A DNA stretch of 64,000 nt from contig NC_088295.1 of the NCBI RefSeq assembly GCF_032854445.1, forward strand, positions 76,848,028-76,912,027, read 5' to 3'. Position numbers and translations under genes: made by a program. Each line of letters begins with the position of its first letter. The first letter of the stretch is position 1. Shown here one piece after another: positions 10,191-22,900 of the stretch. Under the pieces are notes generated by a model. The model made no database searches, was not told the origin of the DNA, and saw only the letters and a program-made list of their open reading frames with translations. The stretch is from Liolophura sinensis (taxonomy: Eukaryota; Mollusca; Polyplacophora; Chitonida; Chitonidae).

Positions 10191-11770
10191 GTAGTTTTGT
10201 ACTGCTAATGACCATAATATAAGGTCTATATATCACCATGTTACAAAAATACTACTAGCTTAAATCATACTCTAAGCTTGTCAGACGCGTTCAGCTGAAT
10301 ACGGTTTACTATGTATATGATACGATGTGAATTCAAGTCCAGAAATCCTAAATCTACCTGTGGCTTGTGACTGTTTGGCTCTATCTTGAAGCATTCATCG
10401 GAAACACATACCTAACCAGTTACGCTACGACACATCGTAATGAATCCAAGTTACTGGCTTGCACAATAGACAAAGTGTATATCCTAAAATTATTCAAAAC
10501 TAGTTTTTGTATCTACTTTCGTTGATTTGTAAAGTTGGTCGTGTATTTGCCCTCCAATATTCTATCATTTATGTACTCGTAAAACCATCACACCATCTTT
10601 ACCTTCGCGGTAAAGTTCTAATCACTATTCAGAATAATGGCCATCTGTAGTCACAGGTTTTAGGACTTCCACATCCGTGGTTAAAGTGCCAGAGGCGTTG
10701 TAAAATGTCTAGGATTTATGGTTGCCTACGGTTGTGTCTTATGACCTCTTGTGTAGATTGTGTAGGAATAGGTAGTGTTATATGTAATTGATTACGGAAA
10801 TCTTATTGATAAAAGTGAGGTACGTACAGAGAATTGATCATGTTGCCTTTGGGAAAAATCTGCTCAAAGCAATTTTCAAGAAATAATGACAGAGAGAAGG
10901 TTTAAATTATTTCTGTTGCAGATTTCATACAGAAACTTGCCCTCGTCGTGACGGTACTATAGAGGGGGACTGACTCTCTAGTGTATACTGACTTCTAAGG
11001 TGTCGTGTTTGGAGTCCCCTCAGTGATATTGCAGTGAGATGCAGCCATAAATTACGTAACACTGGATCTGTACTGTTTCAAGGCAAATGTGTCGTAAAAA
11101 ATATTGAATACAGTTGAAAACAAGGTAAACACAGCAAGCACAACACAACGACTAGAATCATTAGACTTACATATAATTTAAAGGATTATGTTGTGTGATA
11201 TTCCACTCAATGCAGGAAGAGAAAATGCCTTTGTTGATATCATTTGTATTAGTACACCGGTTCCTACACAAGTTAACTGAACTCGTATTGCCATAGTACA
11301 AACATGGCTTTGTCACGGAGAAGTTTGCTGCGATTGCGACAAAGCGTGGTTAATTTTCACCTCAATTTTAAATCAGTTCCCAGTATTTGTAGCAAAGCAC
11401 GTGAAGATCAACACGTGTGAGGGGTCACTCAATGCATATTTGTCAAACATAAATAAATCGAGTCACTATCTGTTCTGAATTACATATAGTACTCACATAT
11501 TATATAGAATATATATTTCATGAAGACCTATCCGGCTTTGCAAGAGCAGTGTGTATCAAGAATATTTTTAATATTCGCATATGTAAAAATGCATTAAGGC
11601 TGCTCAGATTTCGGATTATTTTCTAAATATTGAATCATGTTTTACGATGTTGAAATACATACGGTAAAAAAGAGGGAGAAATCCCATCTGTCAGTTCCTG
11701 CCAGTAAAGAAACTGTGCCGGCTACATAGTAAATTCAGGGTCAAACCTAGCAATAGTTATCTGTTTTTTT
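10191..11770. other. Non-coding, nothing recognised
   Basis: AT-rich sequence with frames under 60 codons, no repeat match that I can see and no splice-flanked conserved frame. Confidence 0.5.
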
Positions 11771-11774
11771 ATGT

Positions 11775-11893
11775 GGGCGTGGCTGCGGTGGCTGTGAGCT
11801 CGTCCAGTTCATGCTGGCTTCATGAATGTCTTCCAGCAACCTGCGGATGGTCGTGGGTTTACCCTGGGCTCTATTTTGTCGTTCAAACGGCTT
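11775..11893 (+). repeat. SINE family 1, partial copy
   Basis: Contains 'gctgtgagctcgtccag', 'catgctggcttc', 'agcaacctgcggatggtcg' and 'tgggttta/ccctgggctct'. The 5' head and the 3' tail are missing. Confidence 0.75.
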
Positions 11894-12550
11894 TAACCAC
11901 TTTTGGCTGTTAAAAGAAGACCAGGTTTGCGTGCGATAAAGCTCCCACTGGAATCGTGCAAACTACAGGTCATATGGAACTGGCTGTAACGCCAGGACCA
12001 TATGTTGCCATTGTTCATTATTCCCACCTATACCTACATGGATTATTCTCAGAGGTCACTTTATCTTTTAGTATTGCGTTACCGCATAACCGATTTTTGA
12101 ATGCAATGAATTCCTGAGGCTGAGTTCAAATTAAAACAAAACTTAGATGTTAGCCGTAAAATCTGTGATACGCCTCTTTATGGGATCGCAATATTTCGCT
12201 ATATTTAATATATTTATTAATCATATCTCATGAGATATTCTCACTTGTGACAGCGTCATAAAGTGTGTTTATAACAACAAACACAGTAGAACTCATAGTC
12301 TATGTGAGTATTATTGGACATATATGGAAGACTTCATCTGCGTTTTAGCGAGGAGTCCCTGCTCCTTCCATGTCATGAGGTCTGGCGTAGTCATAGTATA
12401 CGACCTGGATTTAACCATTCCAGTTTTAAATGTCAATAGTGACAAAATGCAAGGCTAAATTACTGTTGCAGCGACTGGAGTATTTTCTGTGCATTATCAC
12501 GCCCGCGAAAACAAAAAAACAAAAACGAAAATCATTGTCCTTTTCTATAG
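11894..12550. other. Non-coding, nothing recognised
   Basis: No recognisable coding or repeat signal. It ends at a pyrimidine-containing 'ttttctatag' that could act as a splice acceptor for the next entry. Confidence 0.45.
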
Positions 12551-12707
12551 GTGTTTTTGTTTCCTTCTAATCGATGCGTGCCTTTATTCTATTACTTCCG
12601 CCGATTGACTTGTTCTGGAGAAAAAGAGGCCATATGTTGTCGAGCTGTACTGAAGGACCGCGAATATATATCGAACTGTGAATCGTGTACGTTAGCTGGA
12701 AAGGAAT
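12551..12707 (+). CDS. Possible internal exon of a cysteine-rich protein
   Basis: An open frame runs between a plausible acceptor (tctatag at 12544-12550) and a strong donor (GAAT followed by GTAAGTA from 12708). It encodes about 52 residues with seven cysteines (positions 9, 21, 29, 30, 43, 46, 53 counting from 12551), the last three as C-x2-C-x6-C. The frame continues to 12844, but beyond the donor it becomes hydrophobic and may be intron. The C-x2/3-C-x6-C spacing recalls the remnant at 1.87 kb, and 'ata-tcga..tg-ga-tc-tgt' also resembles the homologue near 24.45 kb. No partner exon was identified, so this may be a pseudo-exon. Confidence 0.22.
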
Positions 12708-12844
12708 GTAAGTACACGTACAGAGAAAACTGGCGATCATGTTTGACAGTCATTCTTGGACAGCTTGCCCACATCACGTGTGCGTTATTCTTCTTTAAAC
12801 TGTTGTTAATATTTACGATTTTAACAGCACATTTCTTATATTGA

Positions 12845-13394
12845 CTAATATGTAGTCAACTACAAGCTTTGTGGCCAAGGGTGGAAGCCTTTTTATGACG
12901 TGATAATATGCTCTTGGCATGTTTCCAGGCAATTTTCTTGTGAACCTCAATACCACAAATTAGCCTGCTTTCATTACTACATGTCACAATTTTTACATCC
13001 ACCATGGTTCACATTTGTTATTTACTTAATTGCAGTTTAGGTTAATTTTCCACTCTCGAGCTCAACTGAAGCAGTCATAATTGTTTTTCCATCTTATTGA
13101 GTGCTCTCAGATCAAAAGCGTCCTGAACAAGTCCACTTATTGCCAGCAGACTACATGTACAGTTATGTATCAGAAATTGAATCGTCCGCAAAAACAGCTC
13201 AATCGTTGCATTAGCATTATTTGTCTCGGATTCTTAGTATTACCCCAGCAGTTGAAAGTATGTTCTCACTAAACTTTAGCCATCTCTACACTTAGTCTTT
13301 GTGGCACAATCCCTGGCTTTCACGGAATGAAAACACATAGCCTTTTTAAACACCATGGAGGTTGCCTATTCGAATCCGTCTTCTGCTTTTCTGC
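12845..13394. other. Non-coding, nothing recognised
   Basis: AT-rich. A 'ttcgaatcc' at 13370-13378 resembles a tRNA B box and may be the head of a SINE in plus orientation, but no body follows. Confidence 0.4.
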
Positions 13395-13850
13395 TTCATT
13401 TATTTATTTATTTCATTGATGTTTTAACCCGTATACTCAAGATTATTTCACTTATACGACGAAGGCCAGTAGCATGGCTGTAGCAAACCAGGCAGAGTCC
13501 AGGGGAAACCTACGACCAGGTATTCTGCTTCACTGGCCAGCATTATTGTGGGAGGAAACCGGAGAGAGTCCGGAAGAAAGCCAGGACCATACGCAGGTTG
13601 CTGCAGGCCTTCCCACTTACGGCCGCAGAGCAGGCGAGCTAACCAAGCGAGACCTTCAAAGCTTGTACGACGTCAAATCTGATTTATTTGATTGGTGATT
13701 TACGCCGCACTCGAGAATATTTCACTTATATGACGGCGGCCAGCATTATGGTTGAGGAAACCGGGCAGAGCCAGGGGAAATCCACGGCCATCCGCAGGTT
13801 GCTGACCTTCCCACATACGGCCGGAGAGGAAGCCAGCATGAGCTGGACTT
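13395..13850 (-). repeat. Compound SINE family 1 cluster (three partial units)
   Basis: On minus, one unit spans about 13678-13850 (complete from 'catgctggcttcctctccgg' to the 'gtataagtg..atattctcgag' tail). A second lies at about 13515-13660. A third 3' part at about 13395-13515 ends in a (TAAA)n tail. The 'cggccgtatg..gggaaggtc', 'gcaacctgcg' and 'gggctctgc' elements recur. Units two and three share one tail, so they look like a partial internal duplication. Confidence 0.75.
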
Positions 13851-14466
13851 AATGTCTCAAATTCTTTTTCAGTTATGACAAACGTGAACACATAAGATTC
13901 AGCATAGAAACTTCTGTCCTGGATAGCATATTTTTATCAATAATTCCTTCCTTGGTGGAAGTTAGCAGAGATGTATTTATTTTTTACAGTTTCTAAGCTT
14001 CGCGGTGAAGACTTCTAAGCGATGTCTAGTTACACTTGCAACCTCTCTCTGACAAACTGGCATGAATCAGAGATAATGAAATCCTTCCTTTGCATTTTTT
14101 TTTCTTTTTTGATTTTCGGATTATTCTGTTGGATTTCTTTTTAGGGGTTGTATATACATGGATGTGTGTTCTGTAAGTGTAAGTGGCTGTTACAAAGCTC
14201 TATTACTGACAACTGGGCTTTGCCCAAAAGGAGGCGAAAGGGTTGTTTCTGGTAGCATTTTTGGAAACACCATGCACCCTTTACTAATGCATTTGATGGC
14301 AATACCACAGGCATACGGGACGTTGTAGTAGATGAATTTATACACAGCAACCCGAACCAATTATATAGTATAGGCCCATACAGCTTCACACAGCGAAGTC
14401 CACGGTTGCGAATTTCGCCTGAGTAAAGTGCAAAGTTTTCCATAAAAGGGGATAGTGCAACGACTG

Positions 14467-14692
14467 GTTGACCCGTATTAGTATAATGGCTCGGGCGGGG
14501 CGACTTACTTGCCTTCGGTAAGTCGTCTCAATGAAGCAGGACTAAATAAAAGAGCGGTGGAAATCCGTCCTGCAACAAGGAGGCACATTACACGCACATG
14601 CACCCTGATGATTCCTTCGTCGTCATATGACTGAAAAATTGTTGAGTACGACGTTAAACCCCAAGCACTCACTCACTCACCCATAAAAATGA
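14467..14692 (+). repeat. SINE of the CACT-tailed mollusc family
   Basis: Contains a hairpin 'cgacttact-tgcc-ttcgg-taagtcg', then 'gagcggtggaaatccgtcc', 'tgcaacaaggaggcaca', 'ttccttcgtcgtcatatgac', 'gttgagtacgacgttaaacc' and the (CACT)n end. I know this order from several marine mollusc genomes, where it is abundant. Confidence 0.8.
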
Positions 14693-14756
14693 AGGCGGTT
14701 GTGCAAGAAGAATAAGCGTAAGTATGGAAGAAATATCTATGGAAATACACCGTCCC

Positions 14757-14850
14757 CAATAGCACACATGTTAGACCGTCTGCTTAGGGGGCGGTAGATC
14801 CCGGGTCAGCCTGGATCGGGTCACACCTAAGGCAAATGGAGACAAGTTTG
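14757..14850 (+). repeat. tRNA-like SINE head
   Basis: The order 'gttagaccgtctgctta', 'ggcggtagatcccgggt', 'ggatcgggtcacacctaag' resembles the tRNA-derived 5' part and start of the body of another mollusc SINE. The B box is degenerate (cccgggtcagcc), so it is not a functional tRNA. Confidence 0.45.
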
Positions 14851-15059
14851 AAATCTCACATACCTTCCTGCGATTTGCCACGAAAAACACACCTGTTAGA
14901 CTGTTATCGTTACTGGGTTACAGTTGAGATAGATCACAGTTACGTAGGGTTGGGTATATTTAGCCAACATTAATCTTACTTTCGCATATTCTTTGACACG
15001 TCCATTCCTGTCAGAGAACATTTGCACTATCCATTTTCTTTTTTTAACCGGGACACAGT

Positions 15060-15260
15060 TCCGACATAAAATAATCCGGACCTAAATGGTATAGTCTAAG
15101 AATGAATTGTATAATTAAAGACGCAGAGTATAGAGAGTAAGATCAGAGCAGTAACGACAGTGTGATATAGCTGGCAAATGGTTAAATGTAACAGGTGCAA
15201 TACGGCCTCTTGTCAATTTACCTCAGTCAGGATTTTATGCCAACTGTTTATGTAAAATGA
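15060..15260 (+). repeat. Additional copy of sequence found at 27.73-27.89 kb
   Basis: 'aagatcagagcagtaacga', 'gtgatatagctg', 'aaatggt' and 'ggattttatgcc' correspond to 'aaatcagagcagcgaaga', 'gtgaaagctg', 'aaatggtca' and 'gagttttatcc' in the same order at 27.79-27.89 kb. It lies just left of where copy 1 of the large duplication starts, so it may be the end of a further, mostly lost copy. Confidence 0.5.
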
Positions 15261-16984
15261 ATGTAAATGCATAAATAGCAGCAATTCTCACGCTCCCTAA
15301 CACCATCCCTAAAGCAGAATTACGTTTAAAAAACAAGACGGTACCTCATTAACCAATTACACTCGAGACCATTGGTCAGTCTCCAGTCGCCATTGTACGC
15401 TAAAAGGTATTCCACTAGCATATGGCTGAGGACATATCATGAATTTGTTCGTGTTCGCGTTGTTAGACAGACGAACAATGGGCATGGATATATTCCTCGA
15501 ATCATTTTACACATGGTCAATCAAGCGAGATGGGAAATGCGAATCTCCATACGGAATTACGAAATAGTTATTTGCTATTCCAGATTAGCCATGATGTTAT
15601 TTTGTTACATACACGCTTTCAAACGTTCATTAGCTTAGATTTTGAACTCGCTCCCTGAACACTAATTTGCACGTGTGTCCTTGGATATAGCCTTTGATAA
15701 ATGTCCCCTACAAGTTAATCGATACGCTAAGAGTCACTACCCATAAACGCGTCACGTGATATGGTTATGCCCTGTTCCATGAATTCAGCGCTTCGTGATT
15801 TAACTGATAAACGTACAGATCAGTTATGGACCAAATATTTTTTGTGATGCAGAATGACGGTGACAAATTCTCTAGCCAATAGTTATTCTCAGAATCAGAT
15901 GTAATATAATTAAAGACGTGCAGCACATAGAGTAAAACCAGGGGAGCAGCCCTCAGTAAGACAGCATCGCACACCGATATAAACTTTTTCTTAATTGCTG
16001 CCCTTTATTATTCTATTGATATTTTATTCATACTTCCCCGTATATCCTTTTTACACCAGAGCTTCAAGGTTTTTAAGGAAACTTAGTGGTATATACCTAA
16101 GCCAAATACAAAACTTGTATATACTAATAGCATACAGACAGTAGGAGCTGCCTATTTACAAAATGTATCTTGTATTACCATCAAATTCGTTAAAGTAAGT
16201 GAAGAAATTGTTTTCCACATTTTGGTAGTTACTTGTACCAGCTGGGCTTTGTAGCAGGCATGTCCAGTTATTGTTGTAATCGTCCTAGTTGGGATCACAG
16301 GTCGTTAAAACCCCAAGTAGGAAAACCCAACAGAATAATCTGAGAATGAGAAAATACCAGTAACTGCCGTTGTACCGCTCTTAGAGATCTTCACTGGGAA
16401 ACCTTTAATAGCACCTGTGAAAAATGAATGCAAAGCTGGCCATCTTTTAACTTCCGCATTTCAAAAGAGATCTTGTATCATCGTTGACACGGAGAAACTG
16501 GCAGTTTTGTATGCAACGGTTGGTTTTTGTTATTACACAAATTACATCAGGGACGTTTGGAAATACCCACGCAAATGCTTGCGGCAAGTACATCCTTACA
16601 GAGGAGACAATACGTGAATATAGGTGTTGTTTGTTGATAACAGGTTCAGTGTCCTGCTCAGAGTCGGCCATGGCTTATCTGGAAGATTCATCGTTATGGT
16701 TCCTTGTTGACATAAGGGTTAAGGCTCTGTTTCACTGTTGCCATGGGTGTCTGTTAATGTTACTACCAATGTTCTGTTGAGAGTTGATCATACTACACAT
16801 GCAAGAGATATTTGACATGTTTGCTTCAAGTTCGGCTTTATCATATCTTGGGGATTTCTTGTAGTGTTGCTTGTCAATAGTTGTCATATCTGATACTCAA
16901 AATGAGCTTTTACCCTCACATCCAGGTTTGTATTTCTGCCAGCGGGAAATGCTTTTGCCATGTACCTGATAAGAAAAAACAGAA

Positions 16985-17062
16985 ATCAGAAAAAAACACC
17001 GGGAGCTGGATTCGACCCCACGACTATAGTAGTCATGCAAGAGCTAATAAGGCCCTCTTCTG
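16985..17062 (-). repeat. Weak tRNA-like sequence
   Basis: On minus, 'gtcgtggggtcgaatccag' looks like an anticodon/T-arm segment with a B box. The T stem has a mismatch and no matching acceptor 5' strand or A box is seen, so at most this is an old SINE head. Confidence 0.2.
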
Positions 17063-18861
17063 AATTGTTCGTATTCTGATAGTGTTGAAAAAGAGTATAC
17101 TGGAAGCAAGTATACCTTTGAAAAACGATATGGCATGTTCGAATAAGTGTTCCTCGAGATCAGCAACAACTTTAGATGAAGAGGTTTGTCAGTGGGCGTC
17201 GGTTCTCTTTCCGGTTTGTTTCTTTGAACTTGGAAAAGTGCTGTTCATGTTTGTTTCGGGTAATATGATATTGTTTAGCCTGATGGTACTAAGAATCAGA
17301 TAGAGATGTGGCTATTTCATCGCCTGAGCTGTAATAGAGAACAATCCACTTTCTAATAACTTATCTTGGTAGGCTACGAAATAGTTGAGATCGATTTGAC
17401 CTGAGAGAATTGTTAATATCTCAAACGTGTTAAACAGACAAAACAAAACCATGACAAGCCTTCAACTGAGTGGGAAATAATCATGAACTGAATTTAAATA
17501 AATAGTAAATGTTAACGCTAATGGATGCACAAATTTGGTGCCGTTAGGACTGGAAGCAACCTATTCTGTGGTATTGAGGTGTCTAAACAAAGAGCCCGGA
17601 AATATAAGAACAGCATGAAATCATTTCATTTAGCGGTTTGAAAGTTTGCATTTAAAAACCACACTGTCGTATCCAAGCTTGTCGTTGAAAACGCATAGTT
17701 TGAATATAAAATATGAATGGTTAATTGACGATAACTGTGTTGATAACATTTTAGAATACACAATAACTTCGACACGATGTGACAATGCTGTCTAAAACTT
17801 TCCTTCGTTTAACAATGTCACTGGGTTTCTGCGTATGAGCATTTCCTTTCCTGCTATAACAGACATGATTGTCACCTCGATAGATTTTCTCTGTCAGCCA
17901 GAGCAGTATGCCAAAATATGGCCTCTTTTTCAAGTCAGTGAATAAAAGTTTCAGTGCGATATTGGATTTCAGAATAAAAGCACCACTCGGTTGGGAGGCA
18001 ATAATACATATAGAAAGGGCAGTTGTTGTTTGTGTGTGTGTGCGGGAGGTGGGTGGGGGAGTGGTTGTGGACTTTTTACATCCACAACAATACAAATTTC
18101 TGCACTGTTGACGTATGTGTATTATCTAAGTTGTATACTGCCTATGTGTTCCAAAAGACTCCTCCTGAGATCGAGACAGGAAATGATAAACTCAAGGATT
18201 TCTGTACGATAAATGTTTTTATGTTACGGTCATTGTTGTTGCCAAGATACTTTGGGAGCCAGGGAGGAGGTTTAATAAGACACAATTAGACGCATATTGA
18301 ATAAATAATTCCATGGCTGACCTCTGACTCTTTTGTTTGGGTGTAACACTAGAAATTCATGCCATTTGAAATTGGGTTTCCGGTAATACAATTTTGAAAT
18401 TAACGTAGCAGCAATCAAATCTTATCAAAAGATCATCGTGGTAATCAAGTTTGTCTCTGTAAAACACAGTGGTTAGCATCACCATTTTTCTACTGTGCCA
18501 TTAAACACAATTTCTGAGAAATCCTTGTAGGTAAAGACAGAAATAGACATGCAGCCTGAACAATGGTAACATGTGGTTCTGGTTTTGTCTTCCGTAGTTT
18601 CACGGTGCGGCTTTATTACACCTAAACCTGTGATGAAGGGCAGAAGTGGTTAAGGCCCGGTATGAAATGGAAGAACATTTCACAGTCTGGAAATGATTGA
18701 CAGCCATTGTTTCTCGCCGGCATGATGACCTTGTTTTTCCCGGAACGCAATATGGATTATTTTATTCTGTTTAAAGGCGTCCACTGTGGTATCTGGAGCA
18801 ATTGTTCTTGTCAAGCTTTGTATTGCCTGAAAAAAGACACGGTAATGGTTTCTCGTCTATA

Positions 18862-18955
18862 ATATTTCACTCATACGACTGCAGCCAGCTTTGTGGTGGG
18901 AGGAAACCGGGCTGTCCCGGGGGAAACCCACAACCACCCGCAGGTTGCTGACCCG
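18862..18955 (-). repeat. SINE family 1, 3' fragment
   Basis: On minus it reads 'gcaacctgcgggtgg', 'gggtttcccccgggac', 'gcccggtttcctcccacca', then 'tcgtatgagtgaaatatt'. Copy 2 of the duplication lacks it at the matching place (about 37.0 kb), so it inserted after the duplication or was lost there. Confidence 0.75.
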
Positions 18956-20317
18956 TAAAGATAAATAATACTTATAACTCTTCCTCGAATAGTCCAACAA
19001 ATATATTTTCTGTTCCCCTGTGTTATAATAAAGACTATGTTCAGAATGGTCTCTTACCGAACTACATGTACGTTAATGTACGTCAATATTTTTGTTTCTG
19101 TCTTATGCTTTCACCAGTTTAGTGAACTGCTGCGAGAAGTTGGACGTTGAAAACAACTACGTTTTCCTTTCTCTTTCTTGTGCGGAATGTATAAGATCAT
19201 CCAATATTGTTCTGCGTTTATTGTTTTTATGTTAGAGTCAAAAACTGATCAATGTAAGAATTTTTCACTACAGGTTTTTCACGCATGGCCAACACAAAGC
19301 TACATAATTTATAACTGTGCCAACCGTTTTATGTCATTTTCAAAATTTATTTTTATACCATGCACAGCCCTTTCCAAGGTAGGCCTACATGACAAACTGT
19401 CTGACATTATACCGCAATCAATCTCATTGCAGCGACAACAAGTCTGATGTCAAATGATCCAGACCATGTCTCAGAGGTGAGCTAAGGTCACCGTCGTTAA
19501 AGCTTCTACCGTTGTACGGTGATATATAAGTAGTAGCTTTTCGAGATGTCCATATCATGCACACCTAAGCGCAAGTATAGCTTTGGTTACATTAATTTCT
19601 ATGAATTGCCATTAATTTGACTTATTTACGCCAAATATTGTGGTTTATTTGGTGTATACGTTGGCTTTTCTAAAAAAAAAACAATGTATACTGCTTTGAA
19701 CAGCGACACGGCTACATGTACAGAGTGTATGGGTCAAAACAGACATCGGTATACCAGGGTTCGTATTTACCAAGCAGCTTAACAGTTAAGTCATAAATTG
19801 CAAGTCCTTAAAACACCAAATTCAGAAACGGATAGAACTCAAATCGTGGTTAGTACATGTACATTGTTCTGAAACAATGTACAGAATCAGTATACAAATT
19901 TTTAACTTCGTAGAGCAAAACATTTTAATTGTAGTTGTGTTTGAATTTTTGTCTAAAGTATTAAGATGTTTGATAAATAGGTCTCAAATGTCAGTACTGG
20001 CAAGGCTAATTCCCACAATTACACACAACACCACAAAACATAAGAAAGGACGAAACTAGGACGGATGATGTTGGAAATACTCAAGGAAAATATTCTAGGG
20101 GAAGGCATGAAATCAGTATGCAGATAGTGTACCATGCTTGTACATAAGATCTCATCCCGAAGTGTGTATCTCCGTTGAGCTTTGATTGCATTTGTTCATA
20201 TATCCAACGTGGCGACTTAAGTTAAAACGCACGTCCCTTGGAATTAGAAACTTACAAGTATTTACTTTACCTTAATTCATCTTCGTCAATGATTCATGAA
20301 GGTACCCACATTGTCGA

Positions 20318-20550
20318 GATGATTAGCGTGGTAGCCAGGCGCAAAGACCCATTAGTCTGTCACTAATTTTGTCGCTGTGAGCTCATACTGGCTTCCTTTC
20401 CAACCGTAGGTGAGGAGCTCTGCAAGAACCCACGCATGTTCGTGGGCTTCCCCCGGGTTCTGCCCGTTTTCATCCCACCACAATCCCCATTGTATAAATG
20501 AAATATTCTTGAGTACTGTGTAAAACACCATTCAACTAAATAAATGATAT
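20318..20550 (+). repeat. SINE family 1, near full length
   Basis: Includes the head ('gattagcgtggtagccaggc'), 'cgctgtgagctcatactgg', 'cttcctttccaaccgta', 'gggcttcccccgggttctgc', 'gaaatattcttgagtactg', 'gtaaaacaccat' and a 'aaataaatga' end. It is absent from the matching part of copy 2. Confidence 0.8.
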
Positions 20551-21867
20551 TCCTGTAGTCACCATTTATCACATGGTCAAGTATATTGTGAAGAAAGAGG
20601 CGTAGCGTTATACAATTTTTTTCGGTATCGCCAGGCATAATGTATCATACATTATACATTTACAGCATATCCTTTTTGTGCAACACCCCGGACGTATTAA
20701 CAACCGATGTGGAGGTATCCTGTCGCCCTAACAGCAAGGGAGTTCAGACGGTCGACAGTATAAATAAGTGACGGGGACGCAACGTGCCCTATACCTGGTA
20801 ACCTCAAAGTTAAAGACGTTCCAAAGGGCGGACTGGACTTGTGAATACATTAGGGATTAACTATACCAGAACGAACACATTGCTGGTATATCAGTCAAGG
20901 ACATCTCCTTTAACGGAGTACACTCCTATCTAACCGCTCAACCCAAATGAATCGCAAAAGACATAGGTGGTAAACTTTCCGGCGTTTTCTCTGACGATCT
21001 CTTATACGTGTATGGTTATCAAACACGCTTTTTTGGCTTTCATTAAAGAGAATATAAAGTCTGCCACTATATATACTTTGAAAAAATGATATGGGACACA
21101 CTTATCACAGAAAAATATGTAAAAAATGCTATAAAGTTTTGAAAGCCGAGAAGATGAAGTTCAGCACTGGGGATATGGCACTGACGGACAATTCATTCTG
21201 AGCAGTCCTGTTGTAGAACCCTTATGAACCTGGCCAATCACTAACGCTGAAAGCGTCACATGATAATTGGCTGTCACGTCAAAAAACCTATTAACCCGAT
21301 TGTCAGTGTGGTTTCTTATAGTGGATAGACAGATATCGCTGCAATAAATTTGATTTTGCGGTTAGTTTAAGTGTTAATCTGATGCATTTAGGACTACACA
21401 CTTATGAGTAGAGAAATGAGAACGGCTGCCCGTGTCACAACGCCTACATGTTCGGCAGGATACTGCAGTAACTTGTCAGGGTGAGCTAGCAAGAAAACCG
21501 CCTCGGGAGAGTCATTGCTTGAACACAAATGTTGTGACCTTGCATTATTTATCTTTAGCAAAGATATATTACCAAAATATCTTCCCAAAATCTGAATGAA
21601 AGAGTCTTTTATCAGTCAGAAGGTCTTGCTATGCTCAGTAAATTCCCTGAAGTCGATACAGACAGGTAGGGGAAATGCTTACACCCAGGACCGTTAAAGC
21701 ACAACGCTTGTGAACACGAGTAGCCCCGACCGAGCGCCAAACTAAAAGAAACACCGGCCCATTGAATACGGAACAGAGTTGATACTCTTTGATCGGGCGT
21801 TTTGGTTTGTATTTTCGCATTGTCACATAGTTTAATACAGATGGTATGGTGGAGCGCCTCGGTTTTG

Positions 21868-21875
21868 TGACGTCA
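21868..21875. promoter_or_regulatory. Perfect CRE-type palindrome
   Basis: TGACGTCA sits in 'ttgtgacgtcactctaaa', followed by a 'ctaaatagctataa' AT-box. Full CRE sites are bound by CREB/ATF factors. No gene starts nearby, so function is unsupported. Confidence 0.2.
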
Positions 21876-22329
21876 CTCTAAATAGCTATAACATGGCAAA
21901 CTGGCGTCTCCACACGAGTGACTAGGTACTGACGATTGTTTGCTATTTATTTTGTTGATAAACAGTGTAGAATTTTTAAAATATTTTTCAAAACCATTTC
22001 TGAAATATTACTTTATCAATTAATTCAGCTTTAGTGGGTGACTTTAAGTTGTATTATGCTGCATAGGGTAATATTTCAAGGTATACTGAAAAAACTGAAA
22101 ATTACCTAATGCACAATAAATACCAAAAAAAACTCTCACACACTGACGCATCAAATTATAATACACTTATATCACATGGGAACAACTCATGAAGTTGAAT
22201 CAGTAGGACAAAAAAGCTGCTTCGGCTAATGGTTAACATAGCAATTTGGCGAAATGGTGATGTTTGTAAGGGAAAATAATCGGAACTCCTGGAGAGAAGA
22301 TATTGCTACAAGTCTCTTTGTAGCCGCTA

Positions 22330-22900
22330 AATTAAGTTAATTTTCTTCTCCACTAGACTGCATTTATGCCAACCCATTCCAGGGTTCATTTGCCGAGCAC
22401 CCCTGGCAACTGAAGGGTTATTTGTACCTGTACCTGGTGACACTTTTCCTCTTGTTCCCCAATTTACAGAGCTAAGTAAACGACAAAAGATGGGACATTT
22501 GTCCCACTGAAAAGGGTGGAATTACCCGTGGACAGTGTCTCCACACAAGAGCTGTCTGGAGAGACTACACTAGGGAGAAATCAATGGACCTGGAGGTGGC
22601 GCGTGGAGTTTTCACCGTCCGTGTTTCTAGCTCTTGTGCTGTGTTCAACTCGTGTGCTCATGTCACGCCATTGTCTAACATAATACCTTTATCGAGGTTA
22701 TCATCACCTGAACCTAGAGTCTAAATCCAATCAGCGTCTAGCCTTGTGGCTTTCGTCTGGCAACAGACATTATTCTTTGTAAGAAAAGATTAAGGTATTA
22801 AAGTTAATTTAAAGCTCCTGAATATAATGGCGCCCTGACATACAATGTAATTCTGAATCCAACACTCTGACTTTTGCGAACTGACACACATAACATTAAC
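22330..22900 (+). repeat. Repeat g, copy 1
   Basis: Contains 'taaattaagttaattttctt', 'gagctaagtaaacgacaaa', 'acaagagctgtctggag', 'ggagttttcaccgtcc', 'gtggctttcgtctgg' and 'gacattattctttgtaag'. The same order is found at 39.36-40.01 kb (direct), 9.35-10.19 kb (inverted) and partly 5.49-5.71 kb (inverted). Confidence 0.75.

Noticed and set aside
13474-13698. 74-codon plus frame
   Set aside because: Antisense to SINE units.
16985-17062. Candidate tRNA on minus
   Set aside because: B box-like sequence only; T stem mismatch, no acceptor pairing and no A box.
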